A stretch of 29,540 nucleotides of DNA from contig CAKZHZ010000030.1 in assembly GCA_936928855.1 (NCBI GenBank), positions 1-29,540 of the forward strand. The letters run 5' to 3'. Within the stretch, counting starts at the first letter, position 1. Every line of letters starts with the position of its first letter. Position numbers and translations under genes: made by a program. The notes beneath the pieces are model-generated. The model was not told where the DNA came from and ran no database searches. It saw only the letters and a list, made by a program, of their open reading frames with translations. This document shows positions 23,112-29,540 of the stretch, piece by piece. The DNA is from an uncultured Polycyclovorans sp. Lineage in GTDB: Bacteria; Pseudomonadota; Gammaproteobacteria; Nevskiales; Nevskiaceae.

Positions 23112-24106
23112 CCCCCGCCGCCGATGACCTCGAACTGACCCGCCTGCAGGCCGCCGCCCGGTGGCTGGTGCGCCTGCGCGACGGCGGCGATGACGAAGCC
23201 CTCATCGCCGAGTGGCTGGCCTGGTGCGATGCCGCCCCGGAAAACCTGGATGCATTCGAGCAGATCAAGGTCACCTGGAAGCAGTCCGGCGCGGCCTTGC
23301 ACGCCGCGCCCCCGTCCACAACGCCATCGGCAGCGGTGCCCGTAGCGCCACGCCGTCGCCGCTGGCGCGCACTGGCCCGCGCCGCCGGCATTGCCCTGGC
23401 CGTGGGCCTCAGCGCCGCGCTGCTGAGCCAGCCGATGGGCCCCACCCACACCCTCAGCACCGCCGTCGCCCTGCATGCCACCAACCCGCTGCCGGATGGC
23501 TCGGTGGTGGAACTGGGCGCCCGCTCCCGCATCGCCACCCGCTACAGCGAGGCCGAGCGGCGTGTGGTGATCCAGGAAGGCGAAGCCTTTTTCGATGTGG
23601 CGCACGATCCCGGCCGGCCCTTCGTGGTGCAGGTGGGTGACCTGTCCATCATCGCCGTGGGCACCGCCTTCAACGTGCGCAGCGGGGCGGGCCGCGTGGT
23701 GGTGACCGTCACCGAAGGGCGCGTGCGGCTGGCGCGTGCGGCCGCCCCGGCAACCGATGCGCCGCCCACCCCCGTGGTGGAGGCCGGCGCAGGCGAGCAG
23801 GCTGTGTTCGCCGCCACCGCCGGCACCCTGGAAGTGGCCCGTGCCGACCCCACCGTTGCCACCGCCTGGCGCGAGGGCGTGCTCAAGTTTGTCCACGAGC
23901 CCCTGGACGCCGTGGTCGCCAACCTGAACCGTTACTCCAGCCGAGAGATCGTGCTGGACGACCCCCGTCTGGCCCAACTGCGCTACACCGGCACCGTCTT
24001 CAGCACCCGGCTGGATGACTGGCTGGACGCCGTCGAAGGCGTATTCCCCGTCACCGTTACGGATGACGGCACCGACCGCATCCTGCTGGTGGTGCGCGGG
24101 GGCTGA
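23108..24106 (+). CDS. FecR-family anti-sigma factor / signal transducer
   Basis: A 332-residue single-pass inner-membrane protein. The N-terminal cytoplasmic domain (DUF4880, about 10-60, AARWLVRLRDGG and AWCDAAPENLDAFEQ) binds the sigma factor. A membrane helix lies at about 88-106 after a run of Arg (PRRRRWRALARAAG). The periplasmic FecR domain (about 112-215, LPDGSVVELGARSRIATRYSEAERRV) and a C-terminal DUF4974/STN-like domain (about 255-330, LDAVVANLNRYSSREIVLDDP) receive the signal from the receptor's STN domain. Start codon and frame are fixed by the ATGA overlap with the sigma factor. It ends 98 bases before the receptor gene. Confidence 0.93.
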   Translation: MTPAADDLELTRLQAAARWLVRLRDGGDDEALIAEWLAWCDAAPENLDAFEQIKVTWKQSGAALHAAPPSTTPSAAVPVAPRRRRWRALARAAGIALAVGLSAALLSQPMGPTHTLSTAVALHATNPLPDGSVVELGARSRIATRYSEAERRVVIQEGEAFFDVAHDPGRPFVVQVGDLSIIAVGTAFNVRSGAGRVVVTVTEGRVRLARAAAPATDAPPTPVVEAGAGEQAVFAATAGTLEVARADPTVATAWREGVLKFVHEPLDAVVANLNRYSSREIVLDDPRLAQLRYTGTVFSTRLDDWLDAVEGVFPVTVTDDGTDRILLVVRGG

Positions 24107-24117
24107 GCCCCCTCTCC

Positions 24118-24132
24118 TTCGGAAATTCCGAA
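24118..24132 (+). promoter_or_regulatory. Inverted repeat TTCGGAA-A-TTCCGAA upstream of the receptor
   Basis: A perfect 7-1-7 palindrome 11 bases after the fecR-like stop and 73 bases before the receptor ATG. It includes GGAAAT, similar to the -35 of FecI-dependent promoters. A CGTCTA at 24139-24144 resembles an ECF -10, but only 12 bases separate them, shorter than the usual 16-17. It is therefore either a promoter element of this sigma factor with unusual spacing or a repressor/activator site. Confidence 0.4.
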
Positions 24133-24204
24133 AATCCCCGTCTACTGGGGTGGGACAAGGCCGCACATCCATAGGCGGCTGGATATCAAGAGGAGATCAC
24201 CCAC

Positions 24205-27200
24205 ATGCGAGCGCTTCGTATCGGGCGGCCGTTGGCCGCTGCGGCCTTGGGGTTGGGGATGTTGGCGGGCCTGGGTGCTCCCGACATCGCCGTCGCCCAG
24301 CCAGTGCCGGCATCCGCCACCACCATCAGCTTCGACATCCCGGCCCAGAGTCTGCAGGCCGCCTTGTCGGAATACGCCCGTCAGAGCGGCCAGCAGCTGC
24401 TGTTCTCGCCGGATATCGTGGAGGACAAACAGGCGCCGGCGGTGCGAGGCGATCTGTCACCCGAGAACGCGTTGGCGGAATTGCTGGCGGGTGCCGGCCT
24501 GTACACCGCCACCACCCCCGGTGGCGCGATCCTGATCTCGGATACGCCAAACCCTACGCTCCCCGCCGCTGATCCCAGCGGTGGCGGGGCACGGTACGAC
24601 CCGAACGTGGACACCGCGCCGGTACCGGGGGGGACTGCCAATGTCGAGATGGCGCGCCGTGCCGGAGTTGAGGAAATCATCGTCACCGGCCAGAAGCGTG
24701 CGGAGCGCATGCAGGATGTGCCGATCGCCATTTCCGCGTTCACCATGGAGGATCTCGACAAGCAGAAGATCGAGGGGGGCTTCGACCTGCTGAAGGCGAT
24801 TCCCAACGTTACCTTCTCCAAGACCAACTTCACCGGCTACAACTTCCAGATTCGCGGCATTGGGACCCAGGCGGTGTCGGCCACCACCGATCCCGGCGTG
24901 GCGGTGTCGATGAACAACACCACGCTGATCGTCAATCGCCTGTTCGAACAGGAGTATCTCGACATCGAGCGAGTGGAGGTGCTGCGCGGCCCGCAAGGCA
25001 CGCTCTACGGCCGCAACGCGACGGCAGGGGTGATCAACATCATCACCTCCAAGCCGGTCCTGGGCGACGAATTCGGCGAGCTGAAGCTGGAAGGCGGCAA
25101 CTACAGCGCGCAGCGCATTCGCGGCCACTACAACCTGCCGCTGGGCGACACCCTCGCATTGCGGGCCGCATACGCCAGCACGCAGCGCGAGGGTTACGCG
25201 GTGAACCTGTTTGACGACAGCGATGTCGACAACCGGGAGCTATGGACCGGGCGGCTGACCTTGGGGTGGGAGCCGACCGAGCGCCTGCGCGTCAACCTGA
25301 TGTGGGAGCGCTTCGAGGAAGATGATGAGCGGGTGCGCAGCACCAAACAGCTCTGTCATCGCGACGAGGGGCCAACGTCGGTCGCTGGCCTTAACCTTCT
25401 CGGTCACCCGGAGGAGGTTTCAGCGCGGCGCGTAATCAACCAGGGCTGCCTGCCGAGGAACCTCTTCAGCGATGGTGCCTTCACCACACCCAATGGCGAT
25501 GCACTGCCGTTCGTGACAGGGGGGCGCGACAATGGATTCGTTCTGTTGGCAGCGTTCTCGGGGTACATGGGCCCCAATCCCTGGCTGAACGACCCCGATG
25601 CACCGTGTCCGGAGGCTGCACGTTTCGACGGCATGCCGCTGGTGGATCGCTGCTTTGATGTCTTTGCGGAAGACCGCCAATCCACCGATCTGCGGTCGAT
25701 CTACTCGACGATTCGGCCCAGCTACCGCGCGCAGGCGGATATCTACGACCTGTCACTGGATTTTCAGTGGCGAGAGGATCTGCTGTTTTCGTCACAGACG
25801 GTTTTTGTTGACGACTCGCTGTACTCGACCCAGGACTACGGTCGTTTCGAGACCTCGGCCGGCATGTTCAACGATACCCACCTGCTTGGTTCGAGCAATG
25901 CCTACTACAACCTGGCGCCAGGAGGAGAGTTCTGTGATCCGCAGTTGGGATGCTCCGATTCGCTGCTGATCCAGGACATGTCGCGCGCCAGCAGCGAGCA
26001 GTTCAACCAGGAGTTCCGCCTGGTTTCGAGCTTCCAGGCGGCGGTCAACTTCAGCGTGGGCGCGAACTTCACCCGGTTCCGCACCTGGAACGATTACTTC
26101 GTGTTCTCCAACCTGTTCACGGCGCTGTCGCAGACGCCGCCGTTCAACGGCCCTCAGCATCGCTGTACGGTCACTGCAGGTCAGGAGGGCTGCATCTACG
26201 TCGATCCCAATGCGCTGCATGCGATCGACGGCGAGGGTCACAACTATTTCCGCAGCGCCAACCCCTACAAGATGGATTCCGCAGGTGTGTTCGGCGAGGT
26301 CTACTGGCAGATCGCCGACGATCTGAAGCTGACCGCGGGGCTGCGCTACACCTGGGACCGGAAGGTGTTCACGCCCATCCCCAGCCAGACCCTGCTGCCG
26401 GACTACCGGCAGAGCACGGCAGCCGATCAGGGAATGATTTCGGAAGGGTCAGGGCCCGAGGAGTGCATCAGCCTGTTGGTTCTATGCGGCATTCTGGGGA
26501 ACGCGCCCGGCGGGCGCGGCTACCCGGCGCAGCCCGATATCATTCAGGTCTGGCGCGAGCCCACGGGGCGCATCGTGCTCGACTGGCAGCCGGACCTGCC
26601 CTTTACTGACGAGACCATGGTGTACGGCTCCTATTCCCGGGGCTACAAGGCAGGTGGCGCCAACCCGCCCGGTATCGCACCGCCCGCAGGCATCTTCATC
26701 GACCGGGCGCAGAGCGCGGTCAGCGGCCGTACCTTCGAACCGGAATACGTGCACGCCTATGAGGTGGGCGCCAAGAACACCTTGTTCGGGGGGCTGATGA
26801 TGCTTAATGGCGCAGCCTTCTTCTACGACTACGACGACTATCAGGTGTCGAAGATCGTCAACCGGTCGGCAGCCAACGAAAACTTCGACGCCAAGGTCTG
26901 GGGGCTGGAGCTGGAGGCGCTGTTCGCCCCCAGCCTGAACTGGCAGTTCAATGCGGCCATCGGCTTCCTGCAGACCGAGATTGCCCAGGGCGAGCAGTCC
27001 ATTGACCTGATGGATCGTGTGCAGGGCGGCAACCAGGTGTTCCAGACCACCATCGCCAACCCCCATTTCGGGGCTGATCCGCAAACGGCCACGGGGGTAG
27101 GTGCGGACCAGGTGCAGAACGAATTCCTGGTCTTCGACGACTGGGTGGTGCTCAAACCCAACCCGACCCAGACCGCCAACTGTGTGGCGCCGGCGGAGCT

Positions 27201-27774
27201 GGTGGCACTGGTGGTGGATACCGGCTCAACCAACACCTTCTTCGATACGCCGCTCAGCTTCCTGCTCAACCAGTTCTGCGCGGGGGGTAGCATCATTGGC
27301 GGCACCTATGCACCGGGAGGATCGGTGTTCATCGGCATGGAGATGCCGCAGGGGCTCAGTTTCACGCCGCTGGCAGATGCCCCCAATGGCGGTGCCGGCT
27401 TCTTTGCCGACCTGAGCGGCAACGAGCTGCCGAACTCGCCCGAGGTGACCGTGTCGCTCGGCGGGCAGTTCAGCTTCGACATCGGGTCCGATTGGCAGGC
27501 CACCACCCGCCTGGACTACTACTGGCAGGGGGCGTCCTGGGCGCGGGTCTACAACACCGACTATGACCGCCTGGAGGCCTGGTCCAACACCAATCTGTCG
27601 TTCCTGGCACTGAATGATCGCTGGGGACTGTCGGTGGAGGCCTACGTCAAGAACCTGTTTGACGAAACCCCGATCACCGGCACCTTCCTCAATTCGGACG
27701 ACACCGGTTTGACCACCAACATCTTCACGCTGGATCCGCGCCTTGTCGGCGTGTCGATCACCAAGCGCTTCTAA
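24205..27774 (+). CDS. TonB-dependent outer-membrane receptor with N-terminal STN signalling domain
   Basis: A 1189-residue FecA-like transducer, long for the family (commonly 700-1000). A signal peptide ends at AVAQ. An STN domain at about 40-112 (FDIPAQSLQAALSEYARQSGQQLLFSPD) contacts FecR. A TonB-box-like segment EEIIVTGQKRAERMQDVPIAIS (split here by the plug start) leads into the plug domain, with IRGIGTQAVSATTDPG and VEVLRGPQGTLYGRNATAGVINIIT. The 22-strand barrel follows and ends in SITKRF. Start is supported by AGAGGAG. Extracellular loops are expanded and carry all 12 cysteines, arranged as six pairs (384/415, 468/483, 577/583, 654/663, 754/761, 993/1025). The substrate is unknown: a siderophore by analogy, but similar receptors in hydrocarbon and sterol degraders are thought to import other compounds. 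The next gene begins 12 bases later. Confidence 0.95.
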   Translation: MRALRIGRPLAAAALGLGMLAGLGAPDIAVAQPVPASATTISFDIPAQSLQAALSEYARQSGQQLLFSPDIVEDKQAPAVRGDLSPENALAELLAGAGLYTATTPGGAILISDTPNPTLPAADPSGGGARYDPNVDTAPVPGGTANVEMARRAGVEEIIVTGQKRAERMQDVPIAISAFTMEDLDKQKIEGGFDLLKAIPNVTFSKTNFTGYNFQIRGIGTQAVSATTDPGVAVSMNNTTLIVNRLFEQEYLDIERVEVLRGPQGTLYGRNATAGVINIITSKPVLGDEFGELKLEGGNYSAQRIRGHYNLPLGDTLALRAAYASTQREGYAVNLFDDSDVDNRELWTGRLTLGWEPTERLRVNLMWERFEEDDERVRSTKQLCHRDEGPTSVAGLNLLGHPEEVSARRVINQGCLPRNLFSDGAFTTPNGDALPFVTGGRDNGFVLLAAFSGYMGPNPWLNDPDAPCPEAARFDGMPLVDRCFDVFAEDRQSTDLRSIYSTIRPSYRAQADIYDLSLDFQWREDLLFSSQTVFVDDSLYSTQDYGRFETSAGMFNDTHLLGSSNAYYNLAPGGEFCDPQLGCSDSLLIQDMSRASSEQFNQEFRLVSSFQAAVNFSVGANFTRFRTWNDYFVFSNLFTALSQTPPFNGPQHRCTVTAGQEGCIYVDPNALHAIDGEGHNYFRSANPYKMDSAGVFGEVYWQIADDLKLTAGLRYTWDRKVFTPIPSQTLLPDYRQSTAADQGMISEGSGPEECISLLVLCGILGNAPGGRGYPAQPDIIQVWREPTGRIVLDWQPDLPFTDETMVYGSYSRGYKAGGANPPGIAPPAGIFIDRAQSAVSGRTFEPEYVHAYEVGAKNTLFGGLMMLNGAAFFYDYDDYQVSKIVNRSAANENFDAKVWGLELEALFAPSLNWQFNAAIGFLQTEIAQGEQSIDLMDRVQGGNQVFQTTIANPHFGADPQTATGVGADQVQNEFLVFDDWVVLKPNPTQTANCVAPAELVALVVDTGSTNTFFDTPLSFLLNQFCAGGSIIGGTYAPGGSVFIGMEMPQGLSFTPLADAPNGGAGFFADLSGNELPNSPEVTVSLGGQFSFDIGSDWQATTRLDYYWQGASWARVYNTDYDRLEAWSNTNLSFLALNDRWGLSVEAYVKNLFDETPITGTFLNSDDTGLTTNIFTLDPRLVGVSITKRF

Positions 27775-27786
27775 GGAGCGGAAGAC

Positions 27787-29337
27787 ATGATCCTTCAGAA
27801 CACCCTGCGCATGTTCCTCCGCGTCGGCGCCCTTCCTTTCGTCGCCCTTGCCGCGCTACCTGCGGCACAGGCGCAGAACGAGTGTGGCGTGCAGATGGGG
27901 CCGCTCGTCGAATGCGACCCGGCTGCCGTCTATCCCGATGGCATCACCTATGACGCCACGGGCGACCTGACTCTCGAACTGTCGGGGCCTGGCACCGCGA
28001 CCCTCAACCTGGGGCCGGGGGTGCGCGTGCAGGCCGCGGGCGATGACGCCATTGCCTGGGACTCGACTGCCTTTACCCGTTCACTGTCGGGCAACGGTGC
28101 CGCGGTGATCGACTATCAGTCGGAGAACGGGGATATCGATATCCAGGCAAACGGCTTCAGCGGCACCGCCACCAACGGTATCCGCGCGGTCAGCAACGAC
28201 GGCGACATTCGCATCCGCCTGGGGCAGCAGCAGACCGGCAGTTTCATTTCGCCGGGCATCAGCGCCGATACCCGGGGCGGCAGCGGCAATATCGAGGTCG
28301 ATCTGCACAATGCGGTGTCGGCGGCCAACGGCATCAGCCTGCGCACCGGGACCGGCACCTTGCGGGTGGATGTGCACAGCACCGGGGCCCTCCGCGCGGC
28401 CGGAACGACGCCCGGGTTGATCGTCGATGCGGGGGGCGATGCGCTGATCACCCTGCACCCCGGCTCCACCATTAGCGGGAGCACCAACAGTACGGTGACT
28501 GCGGAGATCAGCCTGACGGCGGCCAGCGGCACCACCACCGTGCTCGACAGCCGGAGCGTGCTCAATCGAGCCGCCAACTTCGACTTCAGCAGCGGTCTGG
28601 TCGCGGTTCGCGGTGCCGGCCAGGGGGAGTTCATCATTCACAATCGCGGGGGCATGCGGGCCAACGTCGATTTCTCCGCCATGACCGACACCAGCGCGCC
28701 TGGTGCGCCCTCCAACGCCGGACGTGTGACGTACCACAACTATGCGCGCGACCAGAACAATCCCACCGCCGAGGCCTGGGTGTTCACCGACAACGTCAGC
28801 CGCTTCAGCGCCGGTGATGACCTCCTCGACAACCACGTGAATGCCCTGATTGCCAGCTCGACCACCGGATCCTTCGACGAGTTCAGTGACATTCAAACCG
28901 AGGTGGTTCGCAATGGCATCGATTTCGGCGCGGGGGATGACCTGTTCCGCAACCAGGGCGTGTTCCTGGTGGGTGAGGCCATCTTCACCCTTGCCCAGGA
29001 AGGGGGTTACGCCAGCGTGACGAGCGATCCGCGTGCGTTCGAGACGACGCTTTCCAATCTGGAAACCTTCGAGAATACAGGCACGATCGTGTTGGGTGGC
29101 TACGTGCGGCGGGCGCCGAAGATCAGTCCGTTGACCAACGACATGCTGTGTGGGTTTACCGACGGGTTCCTGCAGCCTTACACCGCCCCGTGCCTGGAGC
29201 AGTTCGGGGATACCGACAGTCAGCATGGCAGCACGTTGGCCATGCCCGGGCGGGCGTTGGCCTCGTGCACCACGACCGGCACGCGGCGGCGCCGGAGGCC
29301 GCCGCGGGCGGCGAGTGCCCGCGCGTCGCGGCCCTGA
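27787..29337 (+). CDS. Secreted beta-helical autotransporter-like protein, C-terminus replaced by assembly join
   Basis: The frame starts 12 bases after the receptor stop, with AAGGAG overlapping that stop codon, so it is in the same transcript. A signal peptide ends near AAQAQ. The mature N-terminus NECGVQMGPLVECDP followed by YPDGITYDATGDLTLEL resembles the start of many proteobacterial autotransporter passengers. Gly/Asp/Asn/Thr-rich repeats suitable for a beta-helix follow (NGDIDIQAN, NDGDIRIRLG, GSGNIEVDLH, GAGDDLFRNQGVF, FENTGTIVLGG). There are two cysteine pairs, 33/43 and 455/469. Native sequence extends to about 29235-29250 (about 483-488 residues); the remaining Arg-rich residues to the stop at 29337 are out-of-frame foreign sequence. 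A C-terminal autotransporter barrel is expected but not seen. Function unknown; an adhesin or a partner of the receptor are possibilities. Confidence 0.75.
   Translation: MILQNTLRMFLRVGALPFVALAALPAAQAQNECGVQMGPLVECDPAAVYPDGITYDATGDLTLELSGPGTATLNLGPGVRVQAAGDDAIAWDSTAFTRSLSGNGAAVIDYQSENGDIDIQANGFSGTATNGIRAVSNDGDIRIRLGQQQTGSFISPGISADTRGGSGNIEVDLHNAVSAANGISLRTGTGTLRVDVHSTGALRAAGTTPGLIVDAGGDALITLHPGSTISGSTNSTVTAEISLTAASGTTTVLDSRSVLNRAANFDFSSGLVAVRGAGQGEFIIHNRGGMRANVDFSAMTDTSAPGAPSNAGRVTYHNYARDQNNPTAEAWVFTDNVSRFSAGDDLLDNHVNALIASSTTGSFDEFSDIQTEVVRNGIDFGAGDDLFRNQGVFLVGEAIFTLAQEGGYASVTSDPRAFETTLSNLETFENTGTIVLGGYVRRAPKISPLTNDMLCGFTDGFLQPYTAPCLEQFGDTDSQHGSTLAMPGRALASCTTTGTRRRRRPPRAASARASRP
29235..29294 (-). 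other. MurG-like fragment (foreign insert at the chimeric end)
   Basis: Read on the minus strand, 29282 down to 29235 encodes V-P-V-V-V-H-E-A-N-A-R-P-G-M-A-N. This is the highly conserved HE(A/Q)NA-x-PG-x-AN motif of MurG, the UDP-GlcNAc transferase of peptidoglycan lipid II synthesis, in the form seen in high-GC actinobacteria. The residues after the motif (VLPC) no longer match. Only about 50-60 bases are present, so this is a fragment introduced by assembly and not a gene. The plus-strand tail of the autotransporter-like frame across it is therefore meaningless. Confidence 0.55.
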
Positions 29338-29540
29338 AGCCTCAGGTGGCCCTGTACGAGCGCCACGGATCGGCCGGTGTCGCGGCCCTCGAGCGGCTGC
29401 TGGCCCGGGCCCGGGACGCCGGCGTGCTGACGATCGCCGACGCCAAGCGCGGGGACATCGGCTCCACCATGGACGGCTACGCCGCGGCCTGGCTGGATCC
29501 GGCCTCCCCGCTGGCCGCGGACGCGGTCACCCTCAGCCCG
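29295..29540 (+). CDS. pyrF: Orotidine 5'-phosphate decarboxylase PyrF, partial (foreign, actinobacterial type)
   Basis: Frame 3 encodes about 82 residues of an OMP decarboxylase, which converts OMP to UMP in pyrimidine synthesis. The diagnostic pieces are VAALKPQVALYERHGSAG, the catalytic loop ADAKRGDIGSTM containing the D-x-K-x-x-D array, and the following SPLAADAVTLSP. This is the long type II/PyrF form typical of actinobacteria. Both ends are missing: the N-terminal ~60 residues are replaced by the MurG-like fragment and the C-terminus lies beyond the window. It does not belong with the Gram-negative genes to its left. Confidence 0.88.

Noticed and set aside
24121..24144. Confident FecI-dependent promoter GGAAAT ... 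CGTCTA
   Set aside because: The spacing of 12 bases is too short for a standard ECF promoter, so it was reported only as a palindrome with a possible promoter role.
22751..24172. 473-codon minus-strand frame opposite the sigma factor and FecR genes
   Set aside because: Shadow of two well-supported genes; no recognisable domain.
29250..29337. Arg-rich C-terminal tail of the secreted protein as a cell-surface or nucleic-acid binding domain
   Set aside because: The tail is the antisense of a MurG motif followed by out-of-frame PyrF DNA, an assembly artefact.

Overview
The window is high-GC bacterial DNA. Most of it (about 931-29235) reads as one Gram-negative, probably gammaproteobacterial, chromosome segment. 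The evidence is outer-membrane beta-barrels, a TonB-dependent receptor with a FecI/FecR pair, a lipoprotein-type PQQ dehydrogenase and a periplasmic-binding-protein urea transporter. A hydrocarbon/ketone-degrading lineage such as Nevskiales is a guess from gene content only. Both ends look foreign. Bases 1 to about 930 are the 3'-truncated part of a NahK/ErcS-type sensor kinase fused inside the signal peptide of a porin. The last ~300 bases read first as a short minus-strand MurG-like piece and then as a plus-strand PyrF piece of actinobacterial type. I treat these ends as chimeric assembly joins.

Layout: (1) 926-7731, plus strand: 5'-truncated porin, then urtA-urtB-urtC-urtD-urtE, the complete urea/short-chain amide ABC importer, with start/stop overlaps from urtB onward and RNA hairpins on both sides of urtA. 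(2) 7742-13264, minus strand: Baeyer-Villiger monooxygenase, acyl-CoA synthetase and a PQQ/heme alcohol dehydrogenase, closed by a strong terminator. An aldehyde dehydrogenase (13463-14908) diverges from it. The shared 198-bp promoter region holds mirror-image operator/promoter units. Together the four enzymes could take a secondary or cyclic alcohol via ketone, ester/lactone, aldehyde and acid to an acyl-CoA. (3) 14963-15076: a cluster of REP-like palindromes. (4) 15123-18135, minus strand: alpha/beta hydrolase, atypical SDR and a GlpD-family FAD dehydrogenase in a tight operon. (5) 18222-21551: a large transglutaminase/DUF2126 protein; then a small membrane protein and a convergent SET-domain protein. 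(6) 22518 to about 29235, plus strand: ECF sigma factor, FecR anti-sigma, a 1189-residue TonB-dependent receptor with an STN signalling domain, and directly behind it a secreted autotransporter-like protein whose C-terminus is lost at the assembly join.

The most interesting biology is the divergent, symmetrically wired BVMO/ALDH catabolic island, which has several non-canonical enzymes, and the FecI-FecR-receptor-secreted protein operon with its paired cysteines. No tRNA, rRNA, CRISPR array, transposase or plasmid function was seen.
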